The translations under genes were made by a program, and so were the position numbers. This document shows, piece after piece, positions 1 to 9,247 of a stretch of DNA of 64,000 nt. This DNA is from an uncultured Bacteroidales bacterium. Its GTDB lineage: Bacteria; Bacteroidota; Bacteroidia; Bacteroidales; UBA932. The first letter of the stretch is position 1. Each line of letters begins with the position of its first letter. The notes below the pieces were generated by a model. It searched no databases. It was not told where the DNA came from and was given only the letters and a program-made list of their open reading frames with translations. Location: NCBI GenBank assembly GCA_944326335.1, contig CALVDM010000008.1, forward strand, positions 23,475 through 87,474. Reading direction: 5' to 3'.

Positions 1-17
1 TTTCTTTTGTCGCGCCG

Positions 18-575
18 TCACTGCATTATCATGGCCAGGAATTTCACAGGTTTCCCGTCGAGGGCCTTGAGGCCGTGCGGCTTTCCGGAATCGAAATACA
101 GGCTGTCTCCCGGTTCCAGCACGAGTTCCTTGCCGTCTATGTTGACGAAAAGCCTGCCCTCCATCACCAGGTGGAACTCCTGTCCCGGATGCATGTTGAA
201 GAACAGCGGTGTATCTGCGGGTTTAGGCTCTATCGTCACAATGAACGGGTCTGCTATCCTGTCCTTGAATCCGGATGCAAGAAGTTCGTACTTGTATGCC
301 TTCACCCTTTCTACGGATATGCCTGTCTCTTTCCTCGTGAGGAAATAGTAGTTCATCTTGGGTTCTTCACCGAACATCAGCTCGTCCAGCGTGATGCCGT
401 ACCTGTGCGCGATTTTCTGCAGGGTGCTCACTGACAGGTCCTGCTCTCCGGATTCGAGAGTCTCGTATTCCCCGACTGTGAGCCCGCAGTCCGCAGCGAC
501 CTCCTCCGTGCTGAGCTCGAGCGCATCGCGCAGCCCTTTCAGCCTTTCGGCAATTTGCCTGATCTGTTCGTCCAT
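18..575 (-). CDS. HTH (XRE) plus cupin transcriptional regulator
   Basis: A 185-residue protein with an N-terminal Cro/C1-type helix-turn-helix (about residues 8-65, with LSTEEVAADCGLTVGEYETLE as helix-turn-helix core) and a C-terminal cupin (about 110-183, including HPGQEFHLVMEGRL and the late PGDSLYFDSGKPHGLKA strand with its His). This HTH-cupin layout is common in regulators that sense a small metabolite through the cupin. The ATG start is clear. It lies 41 nt downstream of the NlpC/P60 gene on the same strand, so it may be the last gene of that run or have its own promoter. The ligand cannot be told from sequence; in related proteins it may be an amino acid, polyamine or sugar acid. Confidence 0.85.
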   Translation of the reverse strand: MDEQIRQIAERLKGLRDALELSTEEVAADCGLTVGEYETLESGEQDLSVSTLQKIAHRYGITLDELMFGEEPKMNYYFLTRKETGISVERVKAYKYELLASGFKDRIADPFIVTIEPKPADTPLFFNMHPGQEFHLVMEGRLFVNIDGKELVLEPGDSLYFDSGKPHGLKALDGKPVKFLAMIMQ

Positions 576-616
576 GATAAGAGTTTTATTCGGCCAAAAT
601 TAGGAAAAATCGCGCT

Positions 617-1672
617 TTATTGCAAAACGGGGGATTCTTTCTGAGGGAAATATGCCGGGCTGGCCGTGATGGCGGTGACTCCGTCTCCTTCCATCCTTCT
701 CGCCCTGGTCATCCGTATGGACATCTCGTAGAACCCCTCTTCTCCGGGAATCAGAGAATTGATGCGGACGAAACGCGACGCATGTATGAACTTCCCTTCC
801 CCGAGGTAAATCCCCACGTGGGAGACAGGGTCGCCGAAGAATATCAGGTCTCCTGTCTTCAGGGCGGCCGTACGTTTAATCATTTCTTCCCTGAATGCAG
901 GGGAGTCCGCAAGGCTTCCGACACTGTCTGGGGGGAAGCCGGCGGTGTCGCAGTCCATCGCGACCGGGATGCCTGCATTTGCCTGCCGGGATGCGTTCCT
1001 TGGCAGCAGCATGCCGTTCATGAACCATACCATCCTTGTGAATCCGCTGCAGTCCACGCCCTTTATCGAAGCCCCGCCCCACAGGTACGGCACTCCGAGG
1101 AAGCGCATCGCCGTCCTGACGATGTTCTCCGGAACAGGCCTGCATCCGGCCGCCCATTTCCGGAAGTCTTCCGTATCCTTCTTCTTCACATATCCTGTCT
1201 CTCCCGTCACCATGCGGACTTCGATATAGCCGTTCCTGCATCTGCCGGTGACAGGGATGATGTCCCCCATCACGATGTCGCATATCTTGCCGGATTCTGC
1301 AGACGGCCTTGAAAGCACCTTGCTGTAGTCTGCGGTGCATATCATCTTGTCCGAGGCGATGTATTCCTCCAGCTCACGCCCTGACATTTCCTTCAGCCCG
1401 AGGTCAACGCACCATGCCGTGTAGGGGCTCGGCGCGACTATTCTCTTCCAGTATCCTTCCTCCGCCACAATTTTCACGGGAGTCCCCATGAGGGCCTGGT
1501 CCCCGAGCTCAGCAGTGAAGTCCGGATTCTCCCTCATGTAGTTCGCCGAGAGCGTAGTCACGGCATATCTTACGGAGTCCTTGTCTCCATCCTCCGCGAT
1601 GTCCGTCGCCTGGAGTGTGGCTCCCTGGCACGTGCAGGCCAGAGCCAGCAGCAGTATCCTTGCTTTGTTCAT
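617..1672 (-). CDS. Secreted NlpC/P60 family cell-wall hydrolase with SH3 domains
   Basis: A 351-residue exported protein. The N-terminal signal peptide covers about residues 1-20. Two bacterial SH3-like segments follow (about 35-95 and 110-165). The NlpC/P60 (C40) domain spans about 182-320 and shows a full catalytic triad: C208 in VDCSGFTR, H285 in VSHVGIYLG and H297 in KFIHASR. The family cleaves peptidoglycan stem peptides, typically gamma-D-Glu-diamino acid bonds. The length and SH3-SH3-NlpC layout match the dipeptidyl-peptidase VI type found in Bacteroides. It starts 4 nt after the glutamate formimidoyltransferase stop, so the two are probably co-transcribed, although the functions are not obviously linked. 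Confidence 0.88.
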   Translation of the reverse strand: MNKARILLLALACTCQGATLQATDIAEDGDKDSVRYAVTTLSANYMRENPDFTAELGDQALMGTPVKIVAEEGYWKRIVAPSPYTAWCVDLGLKEMSGRELEEYIASDKMICTADYSKVLSRPSAESGKICDIVMGDIIPVTGRCRNGYIEVRMVTGETGYVKKKDTEDFRKWAAGCRPVPENIVRTAMRFLGVPYLWGGASIKGVDCSGFTRMVWFMNGMLLPRNASRQANAGIPVAMDCDTAGFPPDSVGSLADSPAFREEMIKRTAALKTGDLIFFGDPVSHVGIYLGEGKFIHASRFVRINSLIPGEEGFYEMSIRMTRARRMEGDGVTAITASPAYFPQKESPVLQ

Positions 1673-1676
1673 CTTG

Positions 1677-2681
1677 TCATATCAGTCTGGTGCCGGTGTC
1701 GAAAGGGCTGATGGAAGAGAGCCCCATGACATCGACGGCCTTTTTTATGAGCTCGGGCTCATCTGCCCGGCCTGCCGCATCGCCCGAGAAATATTTCCCG
1801 GCTTCCACGAGGCACCGTCCCGGTACGAGCCCGATTATTTCAGTGCCTGTGACTTTCCTTCCCCGCCTTGCGGCGGCCCTGCATACTTCCGTGAATGCCT
1901 TGTGAAGAGGGGTGACAGAGATGTCGGTGATGTTCATGGACACCTGGGCGAATCCGTATTCGTCTATATACCACCCTATTGCCTTGCATCCTGCCAGCAG
2001 TCCCGGGATTCTGCGCCGGTTTCCGTCCGCATCCGTCACAATCCTCCCGCTTTCCCTTACGTCTGCTGCTATCTCGGAGGCGGTCCCTGCAGAGCGTGTG
2101 TCGAGATTGAAGTTCACGGCTATCAGGAAATTCCTTGCCCCTACAATCGTAGCCCCGGCCTTGGCGGCTGTCATGGTGAAAGTGTCCGGGCTGAAGTCCG
2201 GACGGAGCTGCGGATCGGCGATTTTCAACGGCAGGCTTTCGTATTCTCCCTTGCGGCATACTTCCAGCCGCTTCCTTTCAGGTCTCATGGCGGCTGCCTC
2301 ATAGCAGTAGCATGGAATCCCGAGCTCAGTGTATATCTTCTCTGCGACAGACCTGGCAATCCCGGCGCATTCTTCGAGGGTTATCCCGTCCAGAGGCACG
2401 AAAGGCAGGACATCGGTAGCTCCGATGCGGGGATGAGTGCCTTTATGCTTCCGCATGTCTATGAGCCCGGCGGCAGTCCTGACTCCGCGGAATGCGGCTT
2501 CGGCTGCTGCCTCCGGGGCACCCTTGAATGTTATCACGGTCCTGTTCGCAGCCATCCCGGGGGAGACATCCAGCACGGAGACACCATCCACTGCAGCTAT
2601 TTCTGCAGCAATCCTGTCTATCTTTCCCATGTCCCTTCCTTCGCTGAAGTTCGGGACACATTCCACTGACCTCGCTGCCAT
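1677..2681 (-). CDS. ftcD: Glutamate formimidoyltransferase
   Basis: A 334-residue enzyme that transfers the formimino group between N-formimino-L-glutamate and tetrahydrofolate, a late step of histidine breakdown. The start VECVPNFSEGRD is a family signature, as are HPRIGATDVLPFVPL and the GARNFLIAVNFNLDT segment. The length fits the stand-alone transferase without the cyclodeaminase domain, which many bacteria encode separately. No other hut genes (hutH, hutU, hutI) are in the window, so they must lie elsewhere if the pathway is complete. It sits 10 nt after the sulfatase stop and 4 nt before the NlpC/P60 start. Confidence 0.93.
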   Translation of the reverse strand: MAARSVECVPNFSEGRDMGKIDRIAAEIAAVDGVSVLDVSPGMAANRTVITFKGAPEAAAEAAFRGVRTAAGLIDMRKHKGTHPRIGATDVLPFVPLDGITLEECAGIARSVAEKIYTELGIPCYCYEAAAMRPERKRLEVCRKGEYESLPLKIADPQLRPDFSPDTFTMTAAKAGATIVGARNFLIAVNFNLDTRSAGTASEIAADVRESGRIVTDADGNRRRIPGLLAGCKAIGWYIDEYGFAQVSMNITDISVTPLHKAFTEVCRAAARRGRKVTGTEIIGLVPGRCLVEAGKYFSGDAAGRADEPELIKKAVDVMGLSSISPFDTGTRLI

Positions 2682-2691
2682 CAGCCTTCTT

Positions 2692-4203
2692 CTATTCCAG
2701 CATGCGTCCTGTGATTCCGCTGAATTCCTTTTTCATGGCCTCGAGGCGGTCCGGCTCCTCTGCCGAGATGTCATTCATCTGCGACGGGTCTTCCTTCATG
2801 TTGAAAAGAGCGAAGACCGGAAGATTTCCGAGTTCGTTCCCCGAGTAGTTCCGCTGAGGCCCCTCATACGGAGGTATCATGGTGTAGTCCCCTTCCCTGA
2901 GCGCGAGCCTTCCCTCAGCCTCGTGTATGAGGGTCTTTCTTCCTCCGGAGGATTTCCCGAGGAACGCGTCCATGGTGTCCTGACTGTCGAGTCCGTCAGG
3001 CACATTCCCTCCGATGAGGCTTCCGAGGCTTGCGAAGAAGTCCATCTGGCAGACGAGTGCATCTGACACCTGCGGTGCGATATGCCCTTTCCAGTACATT
3101 ATCAGAGGGATGTGTGTGCCTCCGTCGAAGAGGCTGTATTTCCCGCCTCTGGTCCCGTTGCGCGGGTCATGGTCTCCGAGCATCTCTTCCGCCTTGTCTT
3201 CATAGCCATCGTCAAGCACAGGCCCGTTGTCGCTCGTGAATATCACTATAGTGTTGTCCATCAGCCCTTTCTTCTCGAGGTATGCGAGGACCTCCCCGAC
3301 ACACCAGTCTGCCTCCACAACGGCATCTCCCCTCGGTCCGAGAGTGGTGCTGCCGGCGAATCTCTGATGCGGGGCCCTCGGCACATGAGGCTCATGCAGC
3401 CCGTAATAGAGGAAGAACGGCTCGTCGCCGAGATTGTCCGCCCAGGCTTTCACCTTCGCCACGAAATAGTCTGCCATGTCCTCGTCTACCCATCTGGCCT
3501 TTGTGCCGCCCTTCATGTAGCCTATTCTCGGAATGCCGTTCACAATCGAATAATTATGCCCTACGGACCAGTTCATCTTCAGCATCTCCGGGTTTGTGAG
3601 GGCCGTCGGCTCTCCCTCGAAGTTATTTTCATAGTCCACATATATCGGGTCCGACTCCTCGAGGCCTTCGACCGTCCCGTTCTCCACATAGACAGTAGGC
3701 ACCCTGTCGTTCGTGGCCGCGATAAGGCAGGTGTAGTCGAATCCTACGGTGTTGGCGCTCGGGGTTATAGGCTTGTTCCAGTCCACGTTCCCGTCTCCCA
3801 TTCCGAGGTGCCATTTCCCTATTGCAGCCGTGGCATAGCCTGCTTCCTGCATCATCTTGGGCAGGGTAGGCATGTCCGGACGTATCAGCAGCGGAGCATC
3901 CCCTGGCAGGATTTTGGCGTCGGCGTTCCTCCACGGGTACATCCCTGTGAACATGGCATACCGGCTCGGAGTGGAAGTGGCAGAAGTGGCGTATCCGTTC
4001 GTGAACCGTATGCCGTTGTCGGCCAATGAATCTATGTTGGGTGTGGAGATTGTCCGGCTTCCGTATGCGCTGACATCCCCGAGCCCGAGGTCATCGGCGA
4101 CTATCAGTATCACGTTAGGTTTCTGTGAAGTACCTTTTGTGTTGCTGCAGGACATCAGTCCGGAGATTGCTGCGGGTATCAGCAGCAGTTTTTCAGTTTT
4201 CAT
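2692..4203 (-). CDS. Sulfatase lipoprotein (serine-type formylglycine sulfatase)
   Basis: A 503-residue sulfatase when started at the ATG at 4203. This start gives a clean lipoprotein signal with lipobox GLMSC at residues 15-19; a longer in-frame start at 4242 only adds an unlikely leader. The metal-binding DD is at residues 37-38 (VADDLGLGD). The modification motif is S77-T-P-S-R, so the residue converted to formylglycine is a serine, which in anaerobes is done by the radical-SAM enzyme anSME (not in this window). GKWHLG, HEPHVP and FTSDNGP are further active-site blocks. Substrate is unknown: host or algal sulfated glycan are both possible. No other glycan genes adjoin it. Confidence 0.9.
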   Translation of the reverse strand: MKTEKLLLIPAAISGLMSCSNTKGTSQKPNVILIVADDLGLGDVSAYGSRTISTPNIDSLADNGIRFTNGYATSATSTPSRYAMFTGMYPWRNADAKILPGDAPLLIRPDMPTLPKMMQEAGYATAAIGKWHLGMGDGNVDWNKPITPSANTVGFDYTCLIAATNDRVPTVYVENGTVEGLEESDPIYVDYENNFEGEPTALTNPEMLKMNWSVGHNYSIVNGIPRIGYMKGGTKARWVDEDMADYFVAKVKAWADNLGDEPFFLYYGLHEPHVPRAPHQRFAGSTTLGPRGDAVVEADWCVGEVLAYLEKKGLMDNTIVIFTSDNGPVLDDGYEDKAEEMLGDHDPRNGTRGGKYSLFDGGTHIPLIMYWKGHIAPQVSDALVCQMDFFASLGSLIGGNVPDGLDSQDTMDAFLGKSSGGRKTLIHEAEGRLALREGDYTMIPPYEGPQRNYSGNELGNLPVFALFNMKEDPSQMNDISAEEPDRLEAMKKEFSGITGRMLE

Positions 4204-4270
4204 AAGAGTCCGGTTTAAAAAACAATTTCTAAAAATACACAAAAAATTCGTCTTTCCGGTATGTATTTTT

Positions 4271-4278
4271 TAAATTTG
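4271..4278 (+). promoter_or_regulatory. Putative -7 element upstream of nfeD-like gene
   Basis: TAAATTTG matches the Bacteroidota -7 consensus TAnnTTTG and lies 18 nt before the ATG of the NfeD gene, implying a very short leader. No convincing TTTG at -33 was seen. This intergenic stretch (4204-4296) separates divergent genes. Confidence 0.4.
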
Positions 4279-4296
4279 GGAAAATAATGCTGTAAA

Positions 4297-4731
4297 ATGG
4301 AAATCTGGCACATCTGGCTGATTGCAGCCCTCATTCTTGTGGTGGTCGAGATATTTACACAAGGTTTCGCCGTGTTCTGTCTTGCCGTAGGGGCTGTGGC
4401 GGCATCTGTGGCTTCGGCCTGTTCCGCAGGCCTTGAAGGGCAGCTGATATGGTTCTCTGCAGCTACTCTCGCTGCGTTCGTGTTCGTGAGACCTCTGCTG
4501 CTCAAGGCATACCGCAAGGGCCGCTCCGGCCGGGAAAGCGGGGTCGATGCCCTCAAGGGGCGTGAAGCCGTGGTGTCCGAACGCATTTCGGCTGCCGACA
4601 ATACAGGAAGGGTCGCCGTGGACGGGGACGACTGGAAGGCTGTGTCCGTGGACGGGACGGAAATCCCGAAGGGGGCGCGGGTGACGATTATCGATGTCGA
4701 CAGCGTGATTCTGAAAGTGGCCGCGAAATGA
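4297..4731 (+). CDS. NfeD family membrane protein
   Basis: A 144-residue protein with two or three hydrophobic helices in the first 75 residues (IWLIAALILVVVEIF and later LAAFVFVRPLLL) and a C-terminal OB-fold of the NfeD type (about 85-144, GREAVVSERISA...VAVDGDDWKAVSVDG). NfeD proteins are usually encoded next to SPFH/stomatin-like proteins and act with them in membrane microdomain organisation or membrane-protein quality control. Here the SPFH gene follows after 25 nt, matching that pattern. The short, non-proteolytic NfeD form lacks the ClpP-like protease domain of long NfeD proteins. Confidence 0.88.
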   Translation: MEIWHIWLIAALILVVVEIFTQGFAVFCLAVGAVAASVASACSAGLEGQLIWFSAATLAAFVFVRPLLLKAYRKGRSGRESGVDALKGREAVVSERISAADNTGRVAVDGDDWKAVSVDGTEIPKGARVTIIDVDSVILKVAAK

Positions 4732-4756
4732 TGGAACAACTAAATAACGACTGACT

Positions 4757-5737
4757 ATGGGACCAATTATCATTGTGGGGCTCTTGGCCCTTATTGTTAT
4801 CATTTTTGCACTTACGGGACTGAAGATAATACAGCAGGGGGAGACGAAGGTAATCGAGAGGCTCGGGAAGTACCATGGCACGCTGTCTTCCGGAATCAAC
4901 ATCATCTGGCCCATAATAGACAAGCCGCGCAGGGTCTATGTCAGATATGTGCGCGAGGGGTTCGACGGAGAGACAAGGGCTATCATAAGGATGTCCGACA
5001 AAATCGACCTCAGGGAGCAGGTCTATGATTTCCCGGAGCAGAGCGTCATCACCAAGGACAATGTGACGACCCGCATCAACGCCTTGCTTTATTTCCAGAT
5101 AACTGACCCGTTCAAGGCTGTCTATGAAATCGACAATCTTCCGAACGCCATAGAGAAACTGACCCAGACCACGCTCAGGAACGTCATCGGAGAGCTCGAA
5201 CTCGACGAGACCCTCACTTCGAGGGACACCATCAACTCGAAACTGCGTGCCGTTCTCGACGATGCCACCAACAAGTGGGGCGTGAAGGTCAACAGGGTCG
5301 AGCTCCAGGACATCACTCCTCCGGAAAGCGTGCGTGACGCCATGGAGCAGCAGATGCAGGCCGAGAGGCAGAGACGTGCCAAAATCCTTACGGCCGAGGG
5401 AGAGAAGACTTCCGCAATCCTCCAGTCCGAGGGTGAGAAGGAATCCCAGATAAACAGGGCTGCGGCAGACAAGGAATCGCAGATACTGAAGGCTGAAGGA
5501 GAGGCTCAGGCCAAGATACTCCAGGCGGAGGCCGAGGCTGCCGCGATAAGCAAAATCGCCGAAGCTATCCGCGGCTCGAATTCAGACCCTGCAACCTACA
5601 TGCTTGCAATCAAGTATGTGGAGACCCTGAAGGAAATGGTCAGCGGCAAGGACAACAAGACCGTCTACCTTCCTTATGAGGCCACTTCCATGCTCGGCTC
5701 GATAGGGGGCATAAAAGATTTGTTTGAAAAGAAATAA
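4757..5737 (+). CDS. SPFH domain (band 7, stomatin/QmcA-like) protein
   Basis: A 326-residue protein with one N-terminal transmembrane helix (about residues 2-24), an SPFH/band 7 domain (about 25-205, including KVIERLGKYHGTLSSGINII and the conserved IDLREQVYDFPEQ) and a long Ala/Glu/Lys-rich coiled coil (about 205-285) that drives oligomer formation. The family forms large membrane rings or microdomains and is typically paired with NfeD, here 25 nt upstream. The end carries TVYLPYEATSMLGSIGGIKDLF, typical of QmcA-like proteins. Its molecular partner is not visible from sequence. Confidence 0.9.
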   Translation: MGPIIIVGLLALIVIIFALTGLKIIQQGETKVIERLGKYHGTLSSGINIIWPIIDKPRRVYVRYVREGFDGETRAIIRMSDKIDLREQVYDFPEQSVITKDNVTTRINALLYFQITDPFKAVYEIDNLPNAIEKLTQTTLRNVIGELELDETLTSRDTINSKLRAVLDDATNKWGVKVNRVELQDITPPESVRDAMEQQMQAERQRRAKILTAEGEKTSAILQSEGEKESQINRAAADKESQILKAEGEAQAKILQAEAEAAAISKIAEAIRGSNSDPATYMLAIKYVETLKEMVSGKDNKTVYLPYEATSMLGSIGGIKDLFEKK

Positions 5738-5748
5738 CCGACTGCATT

Positions 5749-7038
5749 ATGAAAATAAGGAAATATCTGCCCGCCATCATCATCTCGTATGTGCTTTTTT
5801 TCATGATAGCATTCGTCACGGGATTGCAGAATCCTCTCGGCGTAATCGTGAAGTCGCAGTACGGGGTGTCGATGGGCGTGGCCCAGCTCGGCAACTTCGC
5901 CAACTTCATCGCCTATGCTTTCATGGGGCTTCCTGCAGGGCTCATGCTGAAGAAATACGGCTACAAGTTCTCCCTGCTCGTCGCAGTCACTGTCGGAATC
6001 ATCGGCATCGGGCTGATGTTCTTCTCGGGCCAGATTTCAAGGGGGCTCTGGATGTATTTCATGGGGGCGTTCGTGGCAGGCTTCTCCATGTGTATGCTCA
6101 ACGCAGTGGTCAATCCTCTGCTCAATTCTCTCGGTGGCGGAGGCAAGAAGGGAAACCAGCTCATCCAGTGGGGAGGCTCGTTCAACTCCATAGCAGCTAC
6201 GATAGTGCCTTTCGTGGCAGGTTTTCTCATGGGGCGTTCCGCGAGTGTGAGGCCGCTTGAAGAAGGTCTTCCGCATTTCGAGATTTCGGATGTGAACCCG
6301 CTGTTCATAATCCTCGTCTCCATCTTCGCCCTGGCGATACTTGCCATATTGTTCATCGACATTCCAGAGACCGAGAAGGTGGAGCCCAAGGAGGCTCTCC
6401 ACCAGCTCATAGCCACGGACGGGAAATACAACTGTTTCTCGTTCCGTCATTTCACTCTCGGTGCAGTCGCAGTGTTCCTCTACACCGGGGTGGAGGTGAG
6501 CATCGCCAACATGACCAACATCTATCTTATTCACGAGGTCGGGGTCGGTCCCGGCATAGCTGGCGTGATAGTGGCGTTCTACTGGTTCTTCATGTTCCTC
6601 GGCAGACTTGTCGGAGGTTCTCTCGGGTCGAAGTTCTCGAGCCGGGACATGCTCCAGTTCTCGTCCATGATGGCTATAATTTTCATAATAATAACCATCT
6701 TCACTCCGGAGAAAATCACTATCTCGGTGGGCCGGTACAGCTTCGGCAACATACCTGTGAATGTGGTGTTCCTCGTGCTCACCGGGCTGTTCACATCCGT
6801 CATGTGGGGCAACATCTACAACCTCTCTGTCGAGGGTCTCGGCAAATACACTTCCACGGCCACGGGATTCTTCATGGTGATGGTATGCGGCGGAGGCATA
6901 GTGCCGATTCTGCAGGCATTGTTCGCTGACCTGGTCGGCTGCCGCGCCTCATTCTGGCTCATCATCGTATGCCTCGGCTATCTGATGTATTACGGTTCAA
7001 CCGGTTATAAAAACGTGAACAGGAAGATTCCGGTATAG
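5749..7038 (+). CDS. MFS transporter, FucP/sugar porter-like
   Basis: A 429-residue integral membrane protein with about 12 hydrophobic segments. The opening (YVLFFMIAFVTGLQNPLGVIV) and the block AFMGLPAGLMLKKYGYK, with G-L-x-x-K-x-G-x-K between helices 2 and 3, resemble the FucP-type sugar:proton symporters that are common in Bacteroidota. It starts 11 nt after the SPFH gene, so it is probably in the same transcript. The transported sugar cannot be assigned; no sugar-metabolism gene adjoins it. Confidence 0.82.
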   Translation: MKIRKYLPAIIISYVLFFMIAFVTGLQNPLGVIVKSQYGVSMGVAQLGNFANFIAYAFMGLPAGLMLKKYGYKFSLLVAVTVGIIGIGLMFFSGQISRGLWMYFMGAFVAGFSMCMLNAVVNPLLNSLGGGGKKGNQLIQWGGSFNSIAATIVPFVAGFLMGRSASVRPLEEGLPHFEISDVNPLFIILVSIFALAILAILFIDIPETEKVEPKEALHQLIATDGKYNCFSFRHFTLGAVAVFLYTGVEVSIANMTNIYLIHEVGVGPGIAGVIVAFYWFFMFLGRLVGGSLGSKFSSRDMLQFSSMMAIIFIIITIFTPEKITISVGRYSFGNIPVNVVFLVLTGLFTSVMWGNIYNLSVEGLGKYTSTATGFFMVMVCGGGIVPILQALFADLVGCRASFWLIIVCLGYLMYYGSTGYKNVNRKIPV

Positions 7039-7046
7039 GGAAAGTT

Positions 7047-8285
7047 CTAATCCAGCTTGTGGATGGCAAGTCCGCTACGCAGCTTGGGCTCGAACCAGGT
7101 GGTCTTCGGCGGCATTATTCTCCCCGAATCTGCGATGTCTACAATCTGCTTCATGGTCACCGGGTAGAGGGCGAAAGCCACAGCCATCTCCCCGCTGTCG
7201 ACCCTGTCTGAAAGCTCGCCGAGCCCGCGGATTCCGCCGACGAAGTCTATACGGCTGTCTGTCCTCAAATCCTTTATCCCGAGCAGTTTGTCGAGCACGA
7301 GAGACGACAGTATGGTCACGTCAAGGACACCTGTCGGGTCAGAGTCGTCGTATCTGCCTTCTCTGGTTTCGAGCGAGTACCATTTCCCGTCAAGATACAT
7401 GGAGAAATTGTGCAGGTGGTCCGGGCGGTACACCCCGGTTCCCTTCTCCTCCACAGTGAAATCCTCCTCCAAAGCCTTCCTGAACTCATCAGTAGTCATC
7501 CCGTTCAGGTCTTTCACCACCCTGTTGTAGTCTATTATCGTAAGCTGGCTCTCAGGGAAGGCCACGGCCATGAAGAAATTGTACTCCTCGTCTCCGCTGT
7601 GCTCCGGATTCCCGGCACGCCTTTCTGCTCCGACACGGGCTGCAGCGGCTGTCCTGTGATGCCCGTCGGCGACATAGAATGCAGGGATATCCTTGAATAT
7701 CTCTGTTATCCGTCCTATCGTGCTGTCGTCGTCGATTACCCAGAACCTGTGGCCGAACCCGTCGTCCGCCACGAAATCGTATTCCGGCTCCTTCGCGGTC
7801 ACGTCCTTTACAATCCTGTCCATCCCGGCATTGTCGGGATAGGAGAAGAACACCGGTTCGATGTTGGCGTTCTGGATTCTGACATGCACCATCCTGTCGT
7901 CCTCCTTGTCCTTCCTCGTGAGCTCGTGCTTCTTTATCCGGCCGGCGGAATAGTCGTCAGTATGGGCGCAGAGAACAAGACCGTATTGTGTCTTGCCGTT
8001 CATCGTCTGTGCATAGATGTAGTAGCAAGGCTTGCTGTCCTGCACAAGCCAGCCCTTGTCCTGCCACAGCCTGAAATTTTCCACGGCCTTGTCGTATGCT
8101 TCCCTGCTGTGCTCGTCTATCATAGGCTCGAAGTCGATTTCCGGCCTTGTGATGTGGAGCAGGGATTTCTCCGATGCCTCAGCCCTGGCTTCGGCGGAGT
8201 TCAGAACATCGTATGGGCGTGCAGCCACTTCCGCTGCGATGTCTTTGGGCGGCCTGACAGCCGCGAAAGGTTTGATTCTTACCAT
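7047..8285 (-). CDS. DUF1015 family protein
   Basis: A 412-residue soluble protein of the DUF1015 family, recognised from the opening IKPFAAVRPPKDIAAEVAARPYDV and from the block AFYVADGHHRTAAAA. The family has no settled biochemical role. It is the last gene of a serC-serA-DUF1015 run (34 nt after serA), a neighbourhood I know to recur in Bacteroidota and in clostridia, which suggests a role near serine or phosphoserine metabolism. The HH pair in ADGHHRT could bind a metal or phosphate; that is inference. Confidence 0.88.
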   Translation of the reverse strand: MVRIKPFAAVRPPKDIAAEVAARPYDVLNSAEARAEASEKSLLHITRPEIDFEPMIDEHSREAYDKAVENFRLWQDKGWLVQDSKPCYYIYAQTMNGKTQYGLVLCAHTDDYSAGRIKKHELTRKDKEDDRMVHVRIQNANIEPVFFSYPDNAGMDRIVKDVTAKEPEYDFVADDGFGHRFWVIDDDSTIGRITEIFKDIPAFYVADGHHRTAAAARVGAERRAGNPEHSGDEEYNFFMAVAFPESQLTIIDYNRVVKDLNGMTTDEFRKALEEDFTVEEKGTGVYRPDHLHNFSMYLDGKWYSLETREGRYDDSDPTGVLDVTILSSLVLDKLLGIKDLRTDSRIDFVGGIRGLGELSDRVDSGEMAVAFALYPVTMKQIVDIADSGRIMPPKTTWFEPKLRSGLAIHKLD

Positions 8286-8319
8286 AAGTCACCTCCTTCG
8301 GCCGTGCTTCCATCGGGAA

Positions 8320-9240
8320 TCATCTGTTCACCTGGAATTTAGTGTTCCCTGTGGCGAAGAAGTCCACAATCTGCGATGCGGCGGCAAGTCCGGCGTTGAT
8401 GTTTGCCTCAGCCGTCTCGGCCCCCATCTTCTTGGGGGTCGCGAACACCCTCTTGCCGAATTTCTCGTTCAGCTCAGCCTGGTTGTCCGCGGCTATGTCG
8501 GTGGCGTACTTGAGGTCCGGCCTGTCTGTAAGGGCCTTGTCGAGTTCCGCCTCGTTCATTATCTCCTTCCTTGCCGTGTTCAGCAGGCATCCTCCCGACG
8601 GCATTAGGGTAATCAGGTCGTATCCTATGGACTTTTTCGTCTGGGCTGTGGCAGGGATGTGCAGCGAGATGAAGTTGCACTCACTGTACATCTGTTCCAC
8701 GGAGCCTGCAGGCCTGACACCGTCAGCCTCCATTTTCTCCGGGCTCACGAACGGGTCGAAGGCCATGACATCCATCCCGAGGCATTTCGCCTTTTCCGCA
8801 ACAAGCCTGCCTACATTCCCGTATGCCTGGATTCCGAGCTTCTTGCCCTTGATTTCGCTTCCTGTCCCCGGGGTGAACTCGTTGCGGGACATGTATATCA
8901 TAATGGCGATGGCGAGTTCCGCCACAGCATTGGCATTCTGGCCCGGAGTGTTCATCACCACTATGTTCCTGGCCGTGCATGCTGCAAGGTCGATGTTGTC
9001 GTAGCCTGCACCTGCCCTTACGACAATTTTCAGGTTTCCGGCCGCATTGACGACTTCAGCCGTCACCTTGTCCGACCTCACAATCAGGGCGTCAACATCC
9101 GACACAGCTTCCATGAGCTTGTCAGGGGAGTCGTATTTCTCGAGAAGCCTGACCTGGTGTCCGGCCTTCTGCGCAATTTCCTTCATTCCGTTCACGGCTG
9201 CCGCTGCAAACGGTTTTTCCGTAGCTATCAGTATTGTCAT
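8320..9240 (-). CDS. serA: D-3-phosphoglycerate dehydrogenase (short form)
   Basis: A 306-residue D-isomer-specific 2-hydroxyacid dehydrogenase that oxidises 3-phosphoglycerate to 3-phosphohydroxypyruvate with NAD, the first step of serine synthesis. Visible blocks are VRAGAGYDNIDLAA (substrate loop), IQAYGNVGRLVAEKAKCLGM (NAD fold, GxxGxxG-like) and LLNTARKEIMNEAEL (Arg of the active site). The protein stops before any ACT domain, so it is the short type without serine feedback by that domain. It lies 7 nt after serC, which makes the assignment to serine synthesis firm. Confidence 0.93.
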   Translation of the reverse strand: MTILIATEKPFAAAAVNGMKEIAQKAGHQVRLLEKYDSPDKLMEAVSDVDALIVRSDKVTAEVVNAAGNLKIVVRAGAGYDNIDLAACTARNIVVMNTPGQNANAVAELAIAIMIYMSRNEFTPGTGSEIKGKKLGIQAYGNVGRLVAEKAKCLGMDVMAFDPFVSPEKMEADGVRPAGSVEQMYSECNFISLHIPATAQTKKSIGYDLITLMPSGGCLLNTARKEIMNEAELDKALTDRPDLKYATDIAADNQAELNEKFGKRVFATPKKMGAETAEANINAGLAAASQIVDFFATGNTKFQVNR

Positions 9241-9247
9241 GGCTCAG

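Noticed and set aside
1581-2669. 362-codon open frame on the plus strand across ftcD
   Set aside because: Antisense to a well-recognised glutamate formimidoyltransferase; translation looks random and Cys/Gly-rich.
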